NCBI GenBank assembly: GCA_022457155.1
Contig: JAJGOT010000438.1
Coordinates: 1 to 64,000 of the forward strand
Direction of reading: 5' to 3'
DNA length: 64,000 nt
From: Cladopsammia gracilis
Lineage: Eukaryota; Cnidaria; Anthozoa; Scleractinia; Dendrophylliidae
The translations under genes and the position numbers were made by a program. The notes under the pieces were generated by a model. It was not told the DNA's origin and ran no database searches. It worked only from the letters and a program-made list of their open reading frames with translations. Shown piece after piece: positions 11,735-22,814 of this stretch; position 1 is the stretch's first letter, and each line of letters begins with the position of its first letter.

Positions 11735-12315
11735 GGGAGGGGCATTTGCACGTTGACAAAGTAGTGGCCAAGGCAAACAGGATGTTATGATTAATTAAAG
11801 GAACTTATAGAGGTCTTGATGACTCGAAGACACTGAGAACTCTCTACTGCTCTCGTGTACGATCACATTTAGAATATTGTTCAGTGATATGGTCTCCTTA
11901 TACCAAAACAAAAAAACATTGAAAAGCTGGAGAAAGTACAGAGAAGAGCAATTAAATTTATCCTTAAGACTGAGGACAGCTATGACACCCGCTTAAAGGA
12001 GTTCAATTTGATATCACTAGAAAATAGGCGATTGTTAGCAGATGTTACTTTTTTTATATAAGGCACTCAACGGTACATGCAGATTTTTATGCGAAAAACT
12101 GGCCGCTTTTCCTTTAGACATCATGGTGATCTATTTTTAAAGAAGGGGTATGCAAGAACAAATGTTCCTCAATATAGTTTTTTCCATAGAATTGTCAATA
12201 CCTGGAATCTTCTACCAGAAGACATTCGCAGAGCTACTAGAGTAAATTCGTTTAAAGCAAGAGTTAAGAGGTTTTTTATGGATCAGTTAATTTATTATTA
12301 TTATTATTATTAGTA
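11735..12315 (+). mobile_element. LINE 3' end (reverse transcriptase thumb / C-terminus) with (ATT)n tail
   Basis: The frames together read the conserved LINE C-terminal region: 'AKANRML', 'RTLYCSRVRSHLEYCSVIW', 'RRAIKF', 'LISLENRRLLADVTF', then from 12077 'KKGYARTNVPQYSFFHRIV' and 'TWNLLPEDIRRATRVNSF'. There are several frameshifts. It ends in a TTATTATTATTATTATTAG run (12294-12315), the simple-sequence tail expected of CR1/L2-like elements. It is 5'-truncated. Confidence 0.8.
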
Positions 12316-12317
12316 AT

Positions 12318-12770
12318 AGTAATTGGACTGAGTGGAGTACAATTCAGGGATTAATTGGGTGAGGAATTTTAAATCGGCCGAGCGCGTAGCGCGAGGACGA
12401 TTTGAAATTACGAGCACGATTACCCCTGAATTGTACGACACAAAGTTCGATTACTAATTAATCGCATCAATAACAAAATTCGAGATTAAAAAGTCTGTTG
12501 ACTCTTTTGTACTCAAAACGTCTAGGATATTTTCTATCAGTTTAAAAGTAGGAGGAAGACAGCAAAAAAGAACCCATTTTAGTGCAACTGATTGACGCGT
12601 GCGCAACGTAGCTGTCCAATTACAGCTATCCAATTACAAAAAGTTGTAATTGGACAGCTGTAATTGGACACCCACGTGACCGCGCGCCTATTACGTAAAA
12701 ATAGGCGCGCGGATGACCAATCAGAATCGAGAATTTTGTTATTGATACGATTATTATTATTATTATTATT
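12318..12770. mobile_element. MITE-like inverted repeat element
   Basis: A ~25-bp sequence around AATAACAAAATTCGAGA at 12461-12486 returns inverted at 12727-12752. Inside is a smaller palindrome built on TGTCCAATTACA / TGTAATTGGACA (12610-12670), and a GCGCGCCTATT / AATAGGCGCGC hairpin (12683-12712). A second inverted pair (TACAATTCAGGG / CCCTGAATTGTA) lies at 12342-12436. It is non-coding. Confidence 0.65.
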
Positions 12771-12788
12771 ATTTAGAAGTGGAGCAAG

Positions 12789-13061
12789 CTACAGTGTACA
12801 TTCACGCCATTGGTTTTCAGCACGACAGGTGGAATGGCAGTGGAATGTAAACGACATCATAGTAGGCTTGCTGAGCTAGTTGCTATAAAGAAAGGTGAAA
12901 GCTATGCGACTACCATATCATGGATCAGGGCGAGAGTGTCCTTTGCACTGCTGAGATCAGCATTACTTTGCCTAAGAGGTTCGCGAGTTTCTAGGAGAGT
13001 CAATTTAGAATTGTTTGACATTGACTTTGATATCAAAAACGGACACGCAAATATTCATTAA
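12789..13061 (+). pseudogene. Retroelement polyprotein C-terminal fragment
   Basis: A clean 90-codon frame begins '[19 protein letters not shown]' and continues '[19 protein letters not shown]' and '[19 protein letters not shown]'. It ends in TAA at 13059-13061. I recognise this ending from abundant marine-invertebrate repeat proteins that carry reverse transcriptase upstream, but I cannot name the clade from the fragment. The upstream part is missing and replaced by an (ATT)n run, so it is a 5'-truncated insertion. 13062-13450 looks like its AT-rich 3' UTR. Confidence 0.55.
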
Positions 13062-13478
13062 TAAGGCATTGAGAACACTATTTTTATTTTTATTTCTCTT
13101 GTAATTTTCTTTTGTAATTTTTGGTGATTTTTCCTTAGTAAGAGGAGGTTTTGTTGCATTCATAAGTCAACATAACCAGACATAAGTTACGTTATGGCAC
13201 CCAGGACCTAGGTTGCCAAGGATGTACAGTGTTGCAGTTGCAGTCGATCGGCCAGTTGAGATGTAATATAGGCAATTTTAAAGATTAAAATTATGATGAT
13301 TATTATTATTTTTATGACAATGATCAGTTCATTTTAAAAATGTAATGTTGAGGAGTCTTTCATTATTATATATTTTGTAATTATTATACATGTGTTGTAA
13401 TTTTATATTGTAAATTTAAGATTGTTTTAAGAAATTTGTTAATAAAGTTTTGTATTATTATTATTATTGACGGTTTTG

Positions 13479-13631
13479 TCATTGACGGACAAAGGTTTTA
13501 ACTTCTCATCAAGCCACTTAGCAAGTTTGTAGTTGTAGGTTCCTGTTGCTGACAGGATCAGACGGACCGCTAGGTTTTTCTTGTGGGTCTTTGGTAAACC
13601 ATAAAGGTGTGCACGCCTAGAACCTTTTTGG

Positions 13632-13635
<4 letters not shown>
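13479..13635 (-). mobile_element. Penelope-like element reverse transcriptase fragment
   Basis: The minus strand reads 'YGLPKTHKKNLAVRLILSA' followed by 'TGTYNYKLAKWLDEKLKPL'. The G-L-P-K-x-H-K and R-P/L-I-L-S motifs are typical of Penelope-like RT motif 2. Only about 50 residues remain. The piece is flanked on both sides by (ATT)n runs (13453-13467 and 13632-13682). Confidence 0.75.
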
Positions 13636-13684
<49 letters not shown>

Positions 13685-13895
13685 GAATTCTTTATTGCCG
13701 TCACCTTGTGAATACAAACGTCTTATATAAATTTTATTTTTATTGAAATTTTTTTTAGTAACACTTTTACGATATTTTATGGATTGTAATTATGAATATT
13801 TTTAGCATTTTAGTAGGTTAATAATTGTAAACGTGAAATTATTTGAGAATTTTTTTTTAATTAATTGTAAACGTAAGAATTTCTTTTTATAAAAA

Positions 13896-13927
<32 letters not shown>

Positions 13928-14085
13928 CATTACTCGATTCTCTCCAGTTGCCGGATGTTCTACTGGGTAATGTTTATTGTGTCTCAGCCACTCCCCGTAG
14001 CTTAGAGACACAACACTTTCCTCAACAAGTGCGCAGTTCCGAGAAATTATTATTATTATTATTACTATTATTATTATTATTATTA
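13632..14085. repeat. Cluster of (ATT)n microsatellites
   Basis: TTA/ATT runs occur at 13632-13682, 13898-13928 and 14046-14082. Together with those at 12294, 12751 and 13453 they are best read as 3' tails of successive retroelement insertions. The segment 14086-14300 is AT-rich, LINE-3'-UTR-like and non-coding. Confidence 0.8.
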
Positions 14086-14309
14086 ATTATCTCTTTGTAT
14101 ATTGTAACCTTTTATATGTATTTTACTTAGTATTTACTCTTGGTATATTTTAGCTAATTTTAAACATATTGTATTTTTAATGTTGTTATGCTTTTAAATG
14201 GGGTCTTAGACTCCTTTGCATTTCATCCTTTGGCTCACATGTATATATTTTTAATTAATGTTTGCCATAAATTGTAATAAACAAATACAGAGTAAATAGC
14301 ATATTTGTC

Positions 14310-14340
14310 CCCACCCGGGGGGGGGGGGGGGGAGGCATAG
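14310..14340. repeat. G-run in repeat stub
   Basis: CCCACCCGGG is followed by about 17 G. This low-complexity run belongs to the same GC-rich dispersed repeat as the piece at 9380. Confidence 0.7.
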
Positions 14341-14858
14341 GCATTCCTGGAATTGACTGGTGCATTAACCCATTTTGGTGAGGTTCATTACTTTGAAAAA
14401 CTTTATAAACAATATAGTGCTCTATCTAATTTATGTTGTTTCGATGAGCAATTTATAGCTAAACCTTTTTTAGCGAAACAAAAAAATTTTAATTACGCGT
14501 ACAAAACGTCCTTTATGACAGCTCATGACTGGAAAGAATTTCAGTTTTGATTAGCACAAGTTATCTTCAGCTTTGCCCTCTTTTTGCCCGAGCAACAGTT
14601 GAATCGTGAAACAAAACTATACATGTAATTGCTGTTTTGAGACTGCAATAGTGCAGTATCTTGACTGCGTTGGAAGAAAATATATTCTGCGTACTCAGCT
14701 CTGTCGCTTTGTGACTCCGCCCAATATGCTCATTTGAAACAATACAAATTCGATAGAACGTTTAGGAAGTTTTTCAGTCAACGGTCATGAACGTCGGCAA
14801 AATGTGTAAATGACGCAACTTGCCGAGTTTTTAACCGATTAACGTGCACCTTTTCATT

Positions 14859-15054
14859 AGAATCTGGCCCACCCAGTTTGCATTGCGCGGTCCTATTATT
14901 GTTATGATACTGCTCTATTCCATATTTGGGCATGCATATCACCCCTTGCACGAGTGAATTTCTCGTCTACAATACAGTATGGACTTTCGGGGGCCCTGAA
15001 AATGGCGGATGAACCAACGTAGGCGCGCAATGCAAACTGGGTGGGTCAGATTCT
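14859..15054. mobile_element. MITE, ~196 bp, with ~35-bp terminal inverted repeats
   Basis: The left end AGAATCTGGCCCACCCAGTT is matched by the inverted right end (AACTGGGTGGGTCAGATTCT) with one small indel. The match continues inward through TTGCATTGCGC / GCGCAATGCAA. The interior is non-coding. Target-site duplication is unclear (short, TA-rich). Confidence 0.8.
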
Positions 15055-15089
15055 TTAACAATTGTATTAAAAGTGGATTGTTACGTTGA

Positions 15090-15775
15090 ATACAATTGCT
15101 CCTGGTATGGCCTATTACAGGCGTTACGATTGTGTGGCCGGGGGGGGGGGAGCTAAAAAGTAAAGTAAAGTAAAACTTTACTTTTAATTTTTACTAAGAA
15201 TTTGATGACCGTTGTTTTGAACGTGACTTGTTTTATTTGAAAAATTGTGATAGCGTGCGCTAAGCAAATAGTGTATGAGCATTTTATTTTATTTTTCCAA
15301 TATGTTTATTTCTATTTCAAATTCTTGTTTATAAGTGTCACGCATCCTTGGGAATTCAATTTTTTGAATTCATTTATTACGATTGCGTGACCGGGGGGAG
15401 CTAAAAACCGGTGGGCGAATGAGCGGGAAATACAATGGCTCTTGGTATGGCCTATTACAGGCGTTATGATTGTGGGGCCAGGGGGAGATAAAAACCGGTG
15501 CACTAATGAGCGGGGAATACAATGGCTCCTGGTGTGGCCTATTACAGGTATTACGATTGTGGGGCCAGGGGGAGATAAAAACCGGTGCACTAATGAGCGG
15601 GGAATACAATGGCGACTGGTATGGCCTATTACAGGCATTACGATTGTGGTGCCAGGAGATAAAAACCGGTGCACTAATGAGCGGGAAATACAATGGCTCC
15701 TGGTATGGTCTATTACAGGCATTACTATTGTGGGGCCAGGGGGAGATAAAAACCGGCGTGCGAATGGGCGGGGGA
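15090..15775. repeat. 87-bp minisatellite, split by an insertion
   Basis: Units start at about 15433, 15520, 15607 and 15691, with a partial unit before and one after; spacing is 87, 87 and 84 bp. Each unit contains GGCCTATTACAGGCGTTACG and GATAAAAACCGGTG. One more unit lies at 15090-15155, separated from the array by about 220 bp of AT-rich sequence, so the array appears split by an insertion. The period is a multiple of three, so long open frames run through on both strands; these are not genes. Confidence 0.85.
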
Positions 15776-15879
15776 ATATTTTTCCTTTGGCGCCGCCTAT
15801 CCTTTGCTCCTCACTGTATGAACACCTGGAACAGGCTAAATACAAATGTACAGTGTTTTATCTGCCAAAGGTGACAAAG

Positions 15880-16640
15880 TAATGAACATTTTTGCCCAAT
15901 ACTAACGTCTCAAAAGCAGGCAAAAGTATCTGAGAATCGTGATACCAATGCAGTATTCCTGTCTCGAAATTATAATTATTTTATAGCACTATGCTCCGTG
16001 ACTTAATGAACGTTAAAGCCAGCTGGAGACCTCATCGCCAATGAACTCATAGATTGCTCCAAATAAGCTCTTTTTTGTCACAGATACGGGTATTGTGTAC
16101 AAAACTTACTTCTGTATTTATCTGTTTGAGAAAATGGCCTCAACACTAAGTCAGCTGTTACGTTTTGGTAAAACCTGAACCATTAACTGACAAGTGAAGC
16201 ATTACTGATTTCCTGAAACCAAAAAATCTCTTTTGTGCTGGTGGCTTGAGGTTTAAGGAAAAGTAATAAGCTGAATTCTTATTTTTGCCTTTTGCTCAAA
16301 CAAATAAATTACTTTTAATAAGTTTCTTACATGATTAAACCAGTATCTGTGCCAAAATAAAGGTAATTTGGAACAATTTGGATTTCAAGGCTAAATAGTC
16401 ACTTATGATAGATTTTGCATAAACCCTTCAATTATGAGTAATGGGAGAGGTAATGGGAATTGCATTGTTCAACAGAATGATTACCATATTCAGGGGATCG
16501 TTACACCTATAAATGCCATTTTCTCGCTACCTGAGATTGGTTTTATAGCATTATCTCGTTAACTCTAAAAATTTCATTGTACAATGTAGATTTGTAAATG
16601 AATGTTATGTAAGGCTTTCAATTGTAAATTTTTCGAATTT
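15880..16640. other. Nothing recognised
   Basis: AT-rich sequence without a credible coding frame, tandem repeat or hairpin. Confidence 0.4.
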
Positions 16641-16667
16641 TTAGGTGATTTTTAGGTGTGCGAGAGG

Positions 16668-17275
16668 AAAAAGGCTTCTATTAAAAGAGCCAACCTGTGA
16701 ATAAGAAATGCTAACGCGTAATGCAACATGGCAGTAAGCTTTCACACTGACACAGTTCGATATTTTTTTAAAACTAAATGTAGGGATTTTTGACGAACGT
16801 AAAAAAAAAAGTACATCACTTTCATAATATCCAGTCCGGAAAAAAAGGGTCCAGAGCGTGACTTGAACTCGCTCCTTCTGACTGTCATTTCCGGCACTAT
16901 AAAGCCTAAAGGCCTCAAACCACTCAACCACTCGTAGATTCATAGGTAGCGTAGGTAGATACGTATCAAAACGCGTGTCTCGGTTGAAAAATTCTTTCAG
17001 ATCAATTTTAATGTGGCATTTAAAAGACTCCAAATGCAAAACATCTTTAAGCTAATTGTTGTTTATATTGGTTTAGAACAAATTAGTTATTATTATCGCT
17101 GGATTCACGTTGTTCTTGTTACAAAACGCATTCGTAACAAAGCATTACGTCACAAAATTTATTTACAGCTGAGTGATGGAACGAGCAAGCAAGCATCTGC
17201 AGTGAGTGAATTAGCCACCGTAACCGATAACCAGTTCACTATGCTTGTGCGTATTTGCGGGTTAAAAAAAGGGGT
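16668..17275 (-). mobile_element. SINE-like dispersed repeat, copy 2, with internal tRNA-like promoter
   Basis: It is alignable over its length with 9760-10395. The tRNA-like module (16852-16936, minus strand) shows a box A-like TGGTTGAGTGGTTTGAGGC and a box B-like GAGTTCAAGTCACGC. Divergence from copy 1 is substantial, with many small indels, so both are old. Confidence 0.65.
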
Positions 17276-17318
17276 GAGAAGATTTGTGAAACTAGATTTA
17301 ATGAAGTTTTAAAATTAG

Positions 17319-18185
17319 AATATGAAGTTTATAATCAGTAGATGGACACCAAACAGTCATCCATCAACCTGGGGTGTTCTTGTGTGGGTATCAACTGTTT
17401 GTTGAATATGAAGTTTATAATCAACTGTAGATGGACACCAAACAGCCATCCATCAACCTGGGGTGCTCTTGTGTGGGTATCAACTGTTTGTTGAATATGA
17501 AGTTTATAATCAACTGTAGATGGACACCAAACAGTCATCCATCAACCCGGGGTGTTCTTGTGTGGGTATCAACTGTTTGTTGAATATGAAGTTTATAATC
17601 AGTAGATGGACACCAAACAGTCATCCATCAACCTGGGGTGTTCTTGTGTGGGTATCGACCATTTGTTGAATATGAAGTTTATAATCAGTAGATGGACATC
17701 AAAGAGTCATCCATCAAACTGGGGTGTTCTTGTGTGGGTATCAACTGTTTGTTGAATATGAAGTTTATAATCAGTAGATGGACATCAAACAGTCATCCAT
17801 CAAACTGGGGTGCTCTTGTGTGGGTATCAACTGTTTGTTGAATATGAAGTTTAAAATCAGTAGATGGACACCAAACAGTCATCCATCAACCCGGGGTGTT
17901 CTTGTGTGGGTATCAACTGTTTGTTGAATATGAAGTTTATAATCAGTAGATGGACATCAAACAGTCATCCATCAACCTGGGGTGCTCTTGTGTGGGTATC
18001 AACTGTTTGTTGAATATGAAGTTTATAATGAGTATATGGACACCAAACAGTCATCCATCAACCTGGGGTGTTCTTGTGTGGGTATCAACTGTTTGTTGAA
18101 TATGAAGTTTATAATCAGTAGATGGACACCAAACAGTCATCCATCAACCTGGGGTGTTCTTGTGTGGGTATCGACCGTTTGTTGC
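17319..18185. repeat. 86-89 bp minisatellite, ten units
   Basis: Units start at about 17321, 17407, 17496, 17585, 17671, 17757, 17843, 17929, 18015 and 18101. Spacing is 86 bp except two or three of 89 bp carrying an extra CTG/TGT. A typical core is GATGGACACCAAACAGTCAT. Units are very similar, suggesting recent homogenisation. There is no coding function: the frames differ between units. Confidence 0.95.
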
Positions 18186-18394
18186 TGTTTCAAAAATAAT
18201 TTTCTCTTTCAATGCCTCCCTTAAAAACGTTTAAAAATTCACTCAAATTCAGATGTAATTTTGTAATTTTATCTACCTTAATAATGTGCTACAAAGCACA
18301 ACATAAAGCAATATTGCTTATTAGAGACAAGCTGAATATCATACTCGCATTAATTTACAGAAATTCAACCCCAAAAAAGTTTCTTCCAAGTATC

Positions 18395-18558
18395 TAGCCT
18401 GCAAAAGCAGGCGTATTTGGGGGGTGAACGAGCGCAGACTGAGGCGAGATGCGACCAAGGCCAACCCCCGACTTTGTGCAAAACTAAAATGGCGACCCAA
18501 CACTCAAATCAGCACTCTCACCCACCAACACAAAAACCACCTGCCCTGCAGCAGGCTA
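18395..18558. mobile_element. MITE, 164 bp, with 9-bp target-site duplication
   Basis: The ends TAGCCTGC ... GCAGGCTA are inverted. The element is flanked by identical CCAAGTATC at 18386-18394 and 18559-18567. A 9-bp duplication points to Mutator-like mobilisation; hAT would give 8 bp. The inside is non-coding and GC-richer than its surroundings. Confidence 0.85.
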
Positions 18559-18618
18559 CCAAGTATCCATTATTGTACATTGTAATGTGAACAAACTAAT
18601 TTTACTTCACACACTTAC

Positions 18619-18769
18619 CTTTGATGAAGGCAGGAAGTTCATCAAGGAACCGTTGAATCTGAGATTGCTCGGCACCATTTAGATGTATGATAGTGTTACA
18701 ACGTCTTTCAAAATCAAATATAATTGAATTATTGGTGGCTGTGATTGAACTGACATTCGCCAAAAACAT
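18619..18769 (-). CDS. Probable coding exon, possibly 5' exon of the kinase gene
   Basis: The minus strand has a pyrimidine-rich acceptor (TTCTTCCTGTTTCAG) immediately before an ATG at 18769. The open frame reads 'MFLANVSSITATNNSIIFD' to 'QIQRFLDELPAFIK'. A consensus donor G|GTAAGT follows at 18617-18619. The exon ends in phase 1. The kinase exon at 8055 starts with two bases of a codon (also phase 1), and the join would give glycine, so the two are compatible across a ~10.5 kb gap. I do not recognise the peptide. The link to the kinase is an inference; it may be an exon of another minus-strand gene. Confidence 0.5.
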
Positions 18770-19136
18770 CTGAAACAGGAAGAAATGAGAAATTAATAAG
18801 TAAATTTGACAGTTACTGCAAAAAATGCCAAAAAAAAAAATACATTTCAATGTCTTCAATTGCCATCCCACTTCACTTCTAAGCTAGGGTCCATTACCGG
18901 TCTAGCAACAACATTATTATTGTACTTATATCAACAAACAAACAAACATATATATAATAAGTCGCGACCCTCTTCTCCATCCTCGTCTCTTGCAAGAAGT
19001 TGTGCTTACATCTTTTCTAATAGTCATGAAGCATAGAACATGTCTAATATAATTGTTTACATTATTTTTCTTTGTTAATTATCATTAAAATTATACAAAA
19101 GTGTTTACAACATAATTTAAACTGATTATGCTAATA

Positions 19137-19320
19137 GAGAAGTCAGCCCAAACTAGCTTTACACCAGGCTTTACAATAAATGAAGAAATAAACGGTAACG
19201 GACTTTAATATACATTATGCCTGCATGGGGAACTTACTACAAAATAGGGGGCCACTTTTGAGGGACCACATAGTAAATGTTACCTTCAGCCTAATTATAG
19301 CCGTATATATACAGTGTAGA
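19137..19320. repeat. Dispersed repeat, copy with empty MITE site
   Basis: The sequence from AGTCAGCCCAAACTAG through TTACACCAGGCTTTACAATA to the 'CTGCATGGGGAACTTAC' region is related to 20968-21240. It lacks the 91-bp hairpin found there. Confidence 0.6.
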
Positions 19321-19615
19321 CTAAAAAAATGTCCGTTGAATTTTTAATGCGGCACTCATTTGAAAGTGGTATTACTTCTCTTTTAAAACTAGCAGTAATC
19401 GGAGATTACAGAGACGCGGAACTTCCGGCGGAAATGAGCCCCTGAAAAAAACAATAGGGGCAGCCATTTGGAAGACCGTCTGTGACCAAAAAATCTCAAA
19501 TTTTACTGCATGTAAACCACAGGACAACCAACACGAACCAAATTAGAATTGCATTCTTCGAACGCGATTATAAAAAAGATAACAAAAACAACACTGCACC
19601 AGTTTCAAATCTTAA

Positions 19616-20056
19616 AGTCACTGTCTATTATACACTCCTCATTTTCTTTCCTTTACACCCTTCAAGTAAGTGCCACTCTAGAGTTGTAAGTCACTGTCTA
19701 TTATACACTTCTCGTTTTCTTTCCTTTACACCCTTCAAGTAAGTGCCACTCTAGAGTTGTAAGTCACTGTCTATTATACACTTCTCGTTTTCTTTCCTTT
19801 ACACCCTTCAAGTAAGTGCCACTCTAGAGTTGTAAGTCACTGCCTATTATACACTTCTCGTTTTCTTTCCTTTACACCCTTCAAGTAAGTGCCACTCTAG
19901 AGTTGTAAGTCACTGTCTATTATACACTTCTCGTTTTCTTTCCTTTACACCCTTCAAGTAAGTGCCACTCTAGAGTTGTAAGTCACTGTCTATTATACAC
20001 TTCTCATTTTCTTTCCTTTACACCCTTCAAGTAAGTGCCACTCTAGAGTTGTAAGT
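19616..20056. repeat. 73-bp minisatellite, six units
   Basis: Units start at about 19621, 19694, 19767, 19840, 19913 and 19986, exactly 73 bp apart, with only isolated substitutions. The core is TCTATTATACACTTCTCG with CACTCTAGAGTTGTAAG. Confidence 0.95.
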
Positions 20057-20059
20057 GAT

Positions 20060-20960
20060 TTACATAATAAGCACCTGTAAAAGTTGTTGAGGCATCAGGT
20101 GCTTGAGTTTGTAATTAACAAAGAATAAACTTCATTAAATAAGTACCTAAGAATAAATCTTGAATTCAATTCAAATCAACAAATTTGAAGTCACACTGGG
20201 ACAAAACTGACAGCTACGATTAACACACGTATGAGAAATTCTGAGAGGTATTACTAAAAGGTTCTTAATTCTTGTTTTGTGCACAAAGCTCCAATTACAT
20301 AAATTAACCTCCACTGAGGTACTTTTATAATAATAAACATTATAATACATACACTAGAAGCTGCATGCATGCACCCCAATTAGTGGATGACTTTACTCTA
20401 AGAGGCAATTTCCTGCATTTCTGACTGTTTGTGAAGTCGATATAAACTGAAGTTTACCTTATTGCTCAATCAGAAAACTAAAATGTTCTATATTTCAGTA
20501 ATCGTAATGCTAAAGACATATTGAACATACATTTCAAATGGAAGAGCCTTGATTTACACGAAAAAGAAAAATTTCCACTGCCAAAAGCTCATTAAACTAG
20601 GACAACAGAAATTATGTTAGACAAAGCATTGCCCAGTATATGCAACTGCTGTAAGATTGTCGACCTCGTTCCCAGGGTCTCTCTTCTTTCTGCCCTCTAC
20701 AGGCTCAGGAATTTTCCTTTGCTTCACTTCATGAATTCTGTGATCTCATCCTAACAGATTGGTTGCAATTTTTATAATCCTAATTAAGATCATACATGTA
20801 CAGTACGTTGATAAATTGCATTTTCCTTTTTATTACACACGTAAAGAATTTTAGGAAATTATTTTTCTCTCATGCATTAAATAAGACAGGTGGACTAAAA
20901 ACTTTGTAGGACTCAGGGCCTACGGGCCTATAGGCTTGCCACGCCCCTGGAAACATTGTG
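20060..20960. other. Nothing recognised
   Basis: AT-rich, no credible exon, tandem repeat or hairpin. Confidence 0.4.
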
Positions 20961-21001
20961 TCAATATAGAAGTCAGCCCATTAAACTAGTTTTACACCAG
21001 G

Positions 21002-21092
21002 GGTCATTTCTATAAAACTTTTACAAGTGCAGTTATTGTTTTCAACCTCTGAAACAGTTGGCTACAATTGTAAAAGTTTTATTGAATTGACC
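21002..21092. mobile_element. Hairpin MITE, 91 bp, 5-bp target-site duplication
   Basis: Ends GGTCATTTCTATAAAACTTT and its inverted counterpart near 21072-21092 form a long stem. CCAGG flanks it on both sides (20997-21001, 21093-21097). The related sequence at 19164-19168 has a single CCAGG and no insert. Confidence 0.8.
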
Positions 21093-21400
21093 CCAGGCCT
21101 CACAATAACACACAGGGTGCCTCTGCCCGAGGGCATAATCATACTTAGAATTGAGTAATACTGCCATTAAGCCTGCAAGGGTAACTTACCACACAAATAA
21201 GGGCATGTTACATGTATAAATATACATATTATAGAAATGTCCAGTGCCGTATACTCTTATGGTCATCCTAATTGAAGGGCTAGGGGCATAACCAACCTAT
21301 ATGGCTTTTGAGGTCGTTTTTTATTTTTCTCACTCAGATTTGTCCTTTTTTGGCATGTGAACTACATATTAGTTGAGAAATAACATATGCAAAAAAAAAT

Positions 21401-22144
21401 CGAGTGTTGTCCAATACTCTGACAAATTTATGCATAGCATTGTATTGTATTATATGACCATGACAACAGTTTAACAATACATTCTAGAACGGCACAATAC
21501 AGCACAATGTATTACAGTACAATGCTATGCATAAATTTGTCAGAGTATGGACAAGTATGAAAAAATCTGCATGTCTCCTGCTGAATCCTGCTCGAAAAAA
21601 TTAATTCCAAGGTTTACCCGAATTTCTCTATTTTATGCTGATTTTTCACTTCACATGGCAAAGTTTGGGCCCGTATCGCTAAATCGTGCTCAAGAAAAAT
21701 AAATCCCAAAGTCCATTCCCTCAAAATCGCTTCATTTTTATCACCAATAGTCAGCCACATAGATTTGTGCCATCTCCCTTATCCATCCATGTCCAATACT
21801 GTCGACCTGATACGACCCGAAAAAAATCAAAGTATGATCCGTATGACTCGTACGAATTGACAACCTTGCAGCAGGGCCCACTACATGCAAACATGTTGAA
21901 TAATTTCCAAGTGTCCCTACTGAGATGCATTTTTCGGATCGACAATTCTCTTTTTCGGGTCGAGAATTATTTTGTCGATTCATACGAGACAACCTTGCAG
22001 CAGGGCCCACTGTCCCTAATGAGATGCATTTTTCGGATAGAAAATTCTCTTTTTCGGGTCGTAACAAGTTGTCGATTCATACAGATCGAAAACAGTACTG
22101 TCTTTTTCGGGTCGTATCAGGTCGAGAGTATTGGACAACCCTCG
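21401..22144. mobile_element. Non-autonomous DNA transposon with nested palindromes
   Basis: The outer ends match as inverted repeats: CGAGTGTTGTCCAATACT at 21401 and, reversed, AGTATTGGACAACCCTCG ending at 22144, with one mismatch. Inside the left side, a ~30-bp inverted repeat (GACAAATTTATGCATAGC and complement) makes a 135-bp hairpin at 21413-21547. On the right, another inverted pair (GATACGACCCGAAAAA / TTTTTCGGGTCGTATC) brackets 21791-22137. That segment contains two direct copies of a ~100-bp block with CTTGCAGCAGGGCCCACT. Open frames across it are not genes. Confidence 0.7.
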
Positions 22145-22814
22145 AATTTCACCTGGCCGCAAGAACTCACTTTGAGCTGCCCAAAGCTGTATTTCAACCT
22201 CTCGCGCGACCACGCAAAGCTGACCTATCTGCCACTGACAAGAATTCGTGCGCGCTTTATCAAGTTATAGTGAACTCGGTTTGACCAATCATGAGTTTGT
22301 GCATTTCCTTGAGTATTTTATAAAATAATTTAGATGTAATTTTACTTTATTCTATACAGAAAGATTCAATTTATTCTTTTTTTGATATTTAACTTTCTCT
22401 AATATTTTAATTTTGACTATAATTTTCAAAACAACAACAGCTGACTTGATTTTAAAAGACATTATTACTTGCTTGCTATCATCTAGATCTTTTGAATTTT
22501 GACTATTTTTTCAAAAATATCCTTGATCTGTGATCCTTGAGCCCTGATCTTTGGTCCATACTTTCAATGAAACCCTGCACTGCATGTTGTCTAATAATGG
22601 TTTATAGTCATCAAGAAAAGTATAGTCTTGACAGGTTTTGAATGGTTTACTGTACATTTTGGTAATTTTATGTTTGTTTGATGGTGCTATGGTGCCATTT
22701 TATCTTATAGACTGTATATATATACAAAAGAAATGAAAACTTAATGGGCAGTTTGTAAATCCTGACACAGAACAGCTATACTGTATATAATCTAAATCAT
22801 AAATTTATTTTTAT

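Noticed and set aside
15442..15882. Long open frames on both strands through the 87-bp repeats (146, 134, 177 and 107 codons)
   Set aside because: The repeat period is a multiple of three, so one open unit opens all. Frames are open in several phases on both strands at once and show no protein-like composition or conservation.
17300..18190. CRISPR-like array
   Set aside because: The whole 86-89-bp unit is conserved, with no unique spacers between short repeats; this is a minisatellite in a eukaryotic genome.
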